Shown in pieces: positions 58,632 through 64,000 of a stretch of DNA of 64,000 nt. How positions within the stretch are numbered: the first letter of the stretch is position 1; each line of letters begins with the position of its first letter. Position numbers and translations under genes: made by a program. The stretch is taken from positions 62,001 to 126,000 of the forward strand of contig JAVTVY010047843.1 of NCBI GenBank assembly GCA_036873755.1, in the 5' to 3' direction. This DNA comes from Hanleya hanleyi. Its lineage: Eukaryota; Mollusca; Polyplacophora; Lepidopleurida; Hanleyidae. Under the pieces are notes generated by a model. That model was not told the origin of the DNA. It saw only the letters and a program-made list of their open reading frames with translations, and did not search any database.

Positions 58632-59110
58632 TTACAAGCGTCTAGTCCGTCATTCATAATCCAGCCGTCGTCCATTAGAGAATATCCGCGTCCATAATCC
58701 AAAGACCTATTCCATTTCCATATAACAGTATTAGCACCAAATTCAAAAAGACAAAAGTATACATAAACATAGGATTGTTTCCTGCAAGAGAGAAGCGGTC
58801 AACAATTTTCAATGATGCCGGCAAGACATCATGACGTTCCAAAATATCAAATCCGTATCGCTGATCAGTATTCTTAATCCATAATAATCGTTATAGAGTC
58901 GTCATCTAAAAATGATGTACCTCAGCCACGCTTTGATTGTGACTGTTCATATGAGTACCATGAGGATCTTGAAGTACATGGGCTCATACGGCCCCTAGCC
59001 CCGGGTTAAGCGGAATTAGACACATGTTACGAAACGTAGCGCCATAGATCTTGCACGCTACGTTCGTAATAACACAATTTTAAGCATGCACAAGCTGGGT
59101 GGTTGAAACG
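58632..59110 (+). repeat. Dispersed repeat R with H-type hairpin
   Basis: 'acaagcgtctagtccgtcat' to 'cttgcacgctacgttcgt' matches 48403-48830. The stem at 58923-58945 has one mismatch (CAGCCAC/GTGACTG). Confidence 0.75.
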
Positions 59111-59119
59111 AATAAGAAA

Positions 59120-59330
59120 GGGAGAGAGAGAGAGAATTAAGGTTTAACGTCGCGTTCAGCAATATTTCGGCTATAAACCCACGATCAAACAAAATTCCAA
59201 GTTTTCAAGTTAATAACTTAGTGGTCCAACACATTAAAACATACACACATTAAAACTTAGGCAACAAACGGATTTCTTTCAAATAACCTGAGATACAATC
59301 TTCTTTCACCAGACCAAAATGATCCTTCCC
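59120..59330 (-). mobile_element. LINE 3' end, inverted orientation
   Basis: On the minus strand it reads KEDCISGYLKEIRLLPKF to a stop, then the standard untranslated tail and (CT)n (seen as (GA)n at 59121-59135). It is the only reverse-oriented copy in the window, truncated just before the zinc knuckle. Confidence 0.75.
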
Positions 59331-60314
59331 TTTCTAAATAAGTGATAGCATACACTTATGGGAAAGCATAGCGACGTGTACATGTACATGAGCTGATATT
59401 CTGAATACATCAACCTGACGATATACCACGAGTGGTCGAACCGAGAAAAAGTAGAGCCTACAGAGGGGGATTTGGCTTAATATTACAATCAAGGTTGTCT
59501 CATTAATATAGTGGGAGTGTACAGCCTACAGTACACACTGACAAGTTGGATCTTGCCAAAGCCAAGGTTGTCGAGACCATCGACAGAAATACTTTTCCCC
59601 AAGAGAATCAAACATAGAAGGACCCCATGGTGCAAGAACTCTTTTCCGGCCTCCAAAGTAAATTCGCCGTTGTTCCAGCAGGCAAGGTCCCAAATAATTA
59701 TATTACAGTATTTTCGTTGTTTTGGGATTAGAGTGTCTTAGTATAGCACATATTCTATTGCTGAAAATGCGGGATTCGAACCAGCGACTACCAGAACAAG
59801 GCACCCAACCGTCAACACTATTTGTCGGCGATCAACTCGACCAACGAGTCTCTCATAAACATAGGAGGTAGTCGAGTCCCAGAGTACCCCTCTGGGGTAT
59901 ATTCAACAAAAACAAGCAGTTTCTCAAAGAAAGTGGTATTTCCCTTACTCCTACCAATATGCCAAAATTGTACTGGACAACTAATACGCATAAACACCAT
60001 ACAAAGCTCTATTTATAGCTGGCTCCAGAAGGTGAACAAAGGAAGCTTTTGTCCACTTTCTTAACAAGAACCCTTCAAGCAGTAAAATCATTTTGGGAGA
60101 ATTATGTTGCTGCCATATCAAATGCATGTGGATACTTCGAAAGAATGTTCCTCTCGAATCGAAATGAAGTTGCTTGCCAGATGTATGTATCTGTACTCCA
60201 TAGAGTGCAAACGACGTCTGATGTAGAATGGTTGAAAGTCTGCAAATGTTTCCGACGTTGAAGTGATAAATCTACTGCGGTGGTTCAATGCCCTATGTTC
60301 GTTCATCATGCATC
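59331..60314. other. Unassigned DNA with a tRNA-like piece
   Basis: Apart from the tRNA-like segment (59768-59880), 'ttggatcttgcca' at 59545 recurs at 62650. Open frames on both strands at 59818-60309 overlap each other and are unsupported. Confidence 0.4.
59768..59880 (-). repeat. Possible tRNA-derived SINE head
   Basis: The minus strand has a perfect-looking B box, GGTTCGAATCC (about 59771-59781). About 80-90 nt upstream there is an A-box-like TTGGTCGAGTTGATCG. The spacing is wider than in an ordinary tRNA, so this is a SINE or decayed tRNA-like repeat, not a gene. Confidence 0.35.
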
Positions 60315-61020
60315 ACAACACATATAAGGGAAGTGGGAAGAGGTGTCGACACACTGGCAGAGCCACATGACTTCCCAGTATAGTCTTCCGGTTAACCTAT
60401 TCTAAAGCACATAACAAGAATCTAACGATTCGTGATATGTGTTGTATCTCAGATACGCTTTTATTGTACCTGTTCATGTGGCAACTTGGATGATATGACC
60501 ACACGGCCCCTGGCACCGGCATAAGCGGTATTAGATACAAATACAGAGAGCTATGATGGAAACTCGTACATTGGTAATTGGTGAGCTGTTTCGCTGTGAC
60601 AACTCGTGTACTGGGGATTGATGAGCTGTTTCGTCGTCAGATGAAAATGACGGCATTTAATACAACAGACTAGTCTGTAAGGCTCGATGTCGACCCAGCA
60701 TCAACTTCCCACAAATGCCAACATATATCAAAGACCAAAAGGTCTGTACAGGGTGCCTCGGGGACGAAACGTCCACCAGCAGAATCTCGCCATATACAGG
60801 TAAAAATTACAACACATATAAGGAAAGTAGGAAGAGGTGTCGACATACTGGCAGAGCCACATGACTTCCCAGTATAGTCTTCCGGTTAACCTATTCTAAA
60901 GCACATACCAAGAATCTAACGATTCGTGATATGTGCTGTATCTCAGGTACGCTTTTATTGTACCTGTTCATGTGCCAACTTGGATGATATGACCACACGG
61001 CCCCTGGCACCGGCATAAGG
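60315..61020 (+). repeat. Two tandem copies of hairpin repeat H
   Basis: Copies at 60315-60535 and 60809-61020 are about 494 bp apart. The second keeps a perfect stem (60944-60966); the first has one mismatch (60450-60472). Between them, 60561-60640 is a 2 x 40 bp tandem (aactcgtacattgg...). Confidence 0.75.
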
Positions 61021-62510
61021 TATCACAACTGGCCAGGTATATATGTTTGGATACGATAGCCTACATTTGGAGGGGTGGGAAAGGCTTACACGCATGACAA
61101 AACGTGGGTAAGTCTAATAGTGCACATAAGGATCGTCTTATTATAGCAGTATTGTGACACTGGATATGCCAGCTGATGACAGAGAAGTGTTATTGCGCCG
61201 AGACTATGCTATGGTACTGATACTTTCCCGGTTTCTAGAAGAAACAATGACACAGGTCGAGTATGCATATGGTGAAGCTTCCTCCTGGAAACATGATTTG
61301 CAATCATACCTACGCATAATACTTGCAGCACTAACTCGCGGAATACTATGTTTCTTTGTGTTCCAGATCATGCAATTACTTAAACAGATGATATATGCAA
61401 ATATATATAAATATAACTATGCAAAAATTAAGGTATGTGCTGAATTATTCATGGATGTCTGTCATTACCTTTATTATTTAAAAAATATTAAGCAAATATT
61501 AGCCTTCGTTAATACCAATCAATTATGTTCCACATTCTTACTGCATTATTTACTGTAATGACGAATGCTTGCATGGCGTCGACCATTCAATACAATTAAA
61601 TATGCATGCAGATAGATGAAGGCGTATTCTGTTATCGTACGCAAGAATTCAGGTAACGACAGATAAAAGGTATCCAGCAAAGTGTGTATCGTTGTACACG
61701 CCGAAACTGTGACCCTTTTTATCGAAAACGTAACAGAATAAGACTGTTGCTAATTAGCTAACCACACACACACACACCATTTCTAGCATAGCATTTCCGA
61801 GTAAAATGTGTTTATATTTAAACCTCGCAATCTGTTAAATGTTCCCGTGTATGCACACTGAAATACAAGACACAGCAGGTGAATGGTATACGAGTTTGGG
61901 AGAGAAACAATCATAATCTTGTGCAGGCGAATGGTAATTTAATTATACGATTGGCAATTTTCGCACCGAACAAACATGTTGGGGCGTAAAATTAGGAACG
62001 CATGAATCAGCAAATTGATTGACTTATAAAAGAAAAGTGGAATTCAACGCTGATTAAAGTTTAGTTACGAAAACACGAGTGCGGATACACAGAGAATACA
62101 CGGAGTAAACCCGTTTCCAATGCCTTCATTGCGAACAGCGTTTATTTACAAGTGCAGTCAACAGTATGTTGGCCAGATCACAAAGAGAGTTCATCTTAGA
62201 GTCAACTGACAGCACATAAGTGCTTATAAGTAAACATTTTTCTGTCCTCAAACTGGAACAACTTTGGTATCCAGATCACAGAAAATATCAATATCCCAAG
62301 GATCCCGAATGACTCGGCGGTTAACGAAAACTTTACCATGCAAATTATTTCGAGTTCAAAAAACGCCGTGTTTTTCATATCGATATGTATAACGTCTACA
62401 AATACACGCTCAGGGTTACAGATGTCATTGAAAATCGTCGAACTATGTTTATACACATACAGTATGGGGTGGCAATCTTGACATAGCATTAATTAGAACA
62501 TTAAAACACT
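61021..62510 (+). repeat. Fourth, diverged copy of the Penelope-like unit
   Basis: 'atagcctacatttggagggg', 'gatgccagctgatgacagag' and 'gtgaatggtatacgagt' follow the order of 50205-52100. The plus frame 61154-61558 (134 codons, hydrophobic in its second half) covers the repeat start, then an AT-rich segment not seen in E or D; no domain is recognised. A (CA)n run is at 61762-61777. Confidence 0.55.
62141..62209 (+). pseudogene. GIY-YIG remnant (fourth copy)
   Basis: FIYKCSQQYVGQITKRVHL, then RVN and a stop. It keeps IY and QYVG, but the segment between them is shortened. Confidence 0.45.
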
Positions 62511-62784
62511 CCTGCTAAAGGAACATACGGTCTAAATAGAGACGATGAATATAAACCCAAAGGTCGACCAGAACATTGTCACAACCCTCGAACATTTCCT
62601 GAATAGTGGTCCAAGTCAGATAAAGTAGAGTCAACACATTCACCGACTGCTTGGATCTTGCCAAGATCGAGGTTGTTAACATCATCCGCCATATTGGAAG
62701 AACTACTATTTGACTTGACCTGGTATTTTGGGATCTGTCCAGGTCTGAACTGTCTGGGGGGCATTTACGAGACTGGAACATACC

Positions 62785-63180
62785 ATAAGCGTCAAGTCCG
62801 TCATTCAATATTCATCTGTCGTTCCTCGTTATCTAAGGCATGATGTATCTCAGTCACACTTTGATTGCGCTTATTCATATGAACACTACGAGGATAAGTT
62901 ACGAAACGCACTGCCATATATCTTGCACGCTACGCTTGTATTTGGTATCAGCATGCGATATGTATCGCCAAATTAGAGAAACTTTGATTGGAGGCGCTTG
63001 ATGATATAGCCCTGCTTTATCAGTTTCTGCAATAATGAGGTTCATTAAGATCGTCACATTTAAGTGATCTAGGAAATGCTACCACGCGAGATATGTATAC
63101 GACATATTCATGTCCCTCTGGTTAGATAGGGTTAGTTTACAAAGTCGAAATTGTAATCCTCTCCTCTGTCTTTTCCACAC
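62785..63180 (+). repeat. Repeat R/H and damaged RT fragment
   Basis: It follows the order of 48410-49060: a short R piece, a decayed hairpin (62851), the gcacgctacgc block and the RT scrap on the minus strand (62940-63125, several frameshifts). The next 55 bp match 49021-49085. Confidence 0.6.
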
Positions 63181-63623
63181 TATACGATCGGGTCAAGCTC
63201 TGCCTGTAAGTGTGAAAAAATCCGAGATTGCCGCTTTCATGACGTCACAGTGACGTAGCTTTTAAAGGGGCATTTTGGGCAAATTTTTCTGTCAGTGTTT
63301 TATTTGAAAAAACTTCATGCCGGAACCGCAAGTAGCAGGAATTTTATGTTTAATAAAATATTTTCGCTCACTTTTCCTCGCAGAAAGGCAAGAATTTTGA
63401 AGAGAAATTACAAAAACATCATTTCTCTAGTATCCCACATGGCCGCCAGTTTGGCGATATCCATGATCCTCTGCTTGGAGGTCATCCCAATAGACACGAA
63501 ATGACCATAATATGATAAACAACAAAGTCACGGCGTGTCAACTCCCAATTTTTTGTCATTCCGGTGATAAGAGTAGACAGTATTGTAGGCGGCGATAATA
63601 CACACTTCTCAGGCTTGGTAGGG
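63181..63623 (-). mobile_element. TTAA MITE, minus orientation, one end missing
   Basis: It begins inside the element at 'cgggtcaagctctgcctg', carries the CRE-like block (TGACGTCACAGTGACGTA from 63240), and ends with AGGCTTGGTAGGG followed by TAAC. Confidence 0.7.
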
Positions 63624-64000
63624 TAACAAGTCAAGCAAATACTTAGAGATCGCATTGCTCTAGAAATGTTAGCAAAGCTTAAGAGTAAATTCAACAAACA
63701 TAGCAAGTGAATGAATAGGATTTAACATAGCTATCAACATTATTTCAGTCATATCGCGACAAACCAACTAAGCACCACCTAGACAAGTTGCGTTCCTGCT
63801 GCTTCAAAGAAGAAATCTTTGAAGCAACATGGAACCAGACACCCTCTTTGAAGCACCATGAACCAGACACCCTCCATCCACCCTATAAAGCACTGATGAC
63901 AGCACACAAGACACAGACAGGACGCTTGCATTGGTCCAATAAAGACAAGTGATATTATAGTGCTAGACATCACATTATCAAGTTCCTGGTGCTTCTCAGC
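63624..64000. other. Unassigned window end with a short tandem
   Basis: 'tttgaagcaacatggaacca' and 'tttgaagcaccatgaaccag' with 'acaccctc' form a two-unit tandem of about 28 bp at 63818-63873. A TATAAAG (63883) and an AATAAAG (63939) follow. An LTR edge is possible but cannot be shown here. Confidence 0.4.

Noticed and set aside
61154..61558. 134-codon plus-strand frame as a membrane protein gene
   Set aside because: It starts inside a repeat shared with 50205-52400 and runs into low-complexity AT-rich DNA rich in Ile, Leu and Tyr codons, which gives apparent hydrophobicity.
63818..63945. LTR edge with TATAAAG and AATAAAG
   Set aside because: The sequence runs into the window end, and no terminal repeat or TG/CA boundary can be defined.
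1..64000. CRISPR array, rRNA, bacterial operons or viral genome
   Set aside because: No short regularly spaced direct repeats with unique spacers, no rRNA-like conserved blocks, no long compact genes and no capsid or polymerase gene were seen.

Overview
This is a stretch of animal nuclear DNA that is very poor in genes and very rich in transposable elements. It is AT-rich overall. No intact long reading frame exists: the longest is 140 codons, and every recognisable coding trace is broken and belongs to a mobile element. There is no rRNA, CRISPR array, operon or bacterial signal. The source looks like a marine invertebrate, most likely a mollusc. The basis is the mixture of RNase H-bearing LINE 3' ends with a short conserved tail and a (CT)n microsatellite, Penelope-like GIY-YIG fragments, many short TIR elements, and 150-300 bp minisatellites with 'gtccgtccg' and 'ataccccgaggcc' motifs. 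The phylum is an inference, not a proof.

Layout. 1-3405: unassigned DNA with one complete TTAA-flanked MITE (1598-2182). 3406-8591 and 8741-19617: two direct copies of one segment of about 5.2 kb (A and B), separated by a 149 bp dispersed repeat. Copy B is swollen by two insertions that copy A lacks: a 2.7 kb long-TIR element (11719-14457) holding broken pieces of an uncharacterised protein gene, and a 2.9 kb element (16404-19314) holding further MITEs. 19618-30780: mostly unassigned, with a LINE 3' end (21937-22343), two degenerate tandem arrays and two more MITE copies. 30781-36590: a reverse-transcriptase scrap, a promoter-like segment, dispersed repeats and a LINE piece with an RNase H domain, itself split by a 206 bp mini-element. 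36590-38690: three adjacent, unrelated minisatellite arrays. 39371-45607 and 53225-58631: a second pair of direct segmental copies (C and D, about 4 kb after subtracting insertions), each carrying insertions missing from the other. 45608-53224: LINE end, a GGCCGCCAT-containing array, an RT C-terminal fragment and a partial third copy (E) of the C/D unit. 58632-64000: dispersed repeats, a reverse-strand LINE end, a tRNA-like SINE, a further GIY-YIG-bearing copy and a last MITE.

Nothing here works as a pathway. The value of the window is archaeological. The paired duplications preserve empty target sites, so several insertions can be placed exactly (target duplications TTAA, TTA, TA and a 6 bp ATGACC) and ordered in time. 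The most interesting signals are the long-TIR element with its inverted gene fragments and nuclear-receptor-like half-sites, the TTAA MITE family carrying a CRE palindrome and a YY1-like motif, and a repeat-borne stem-loop whose stem differs between subfamilies by matched substitutions.
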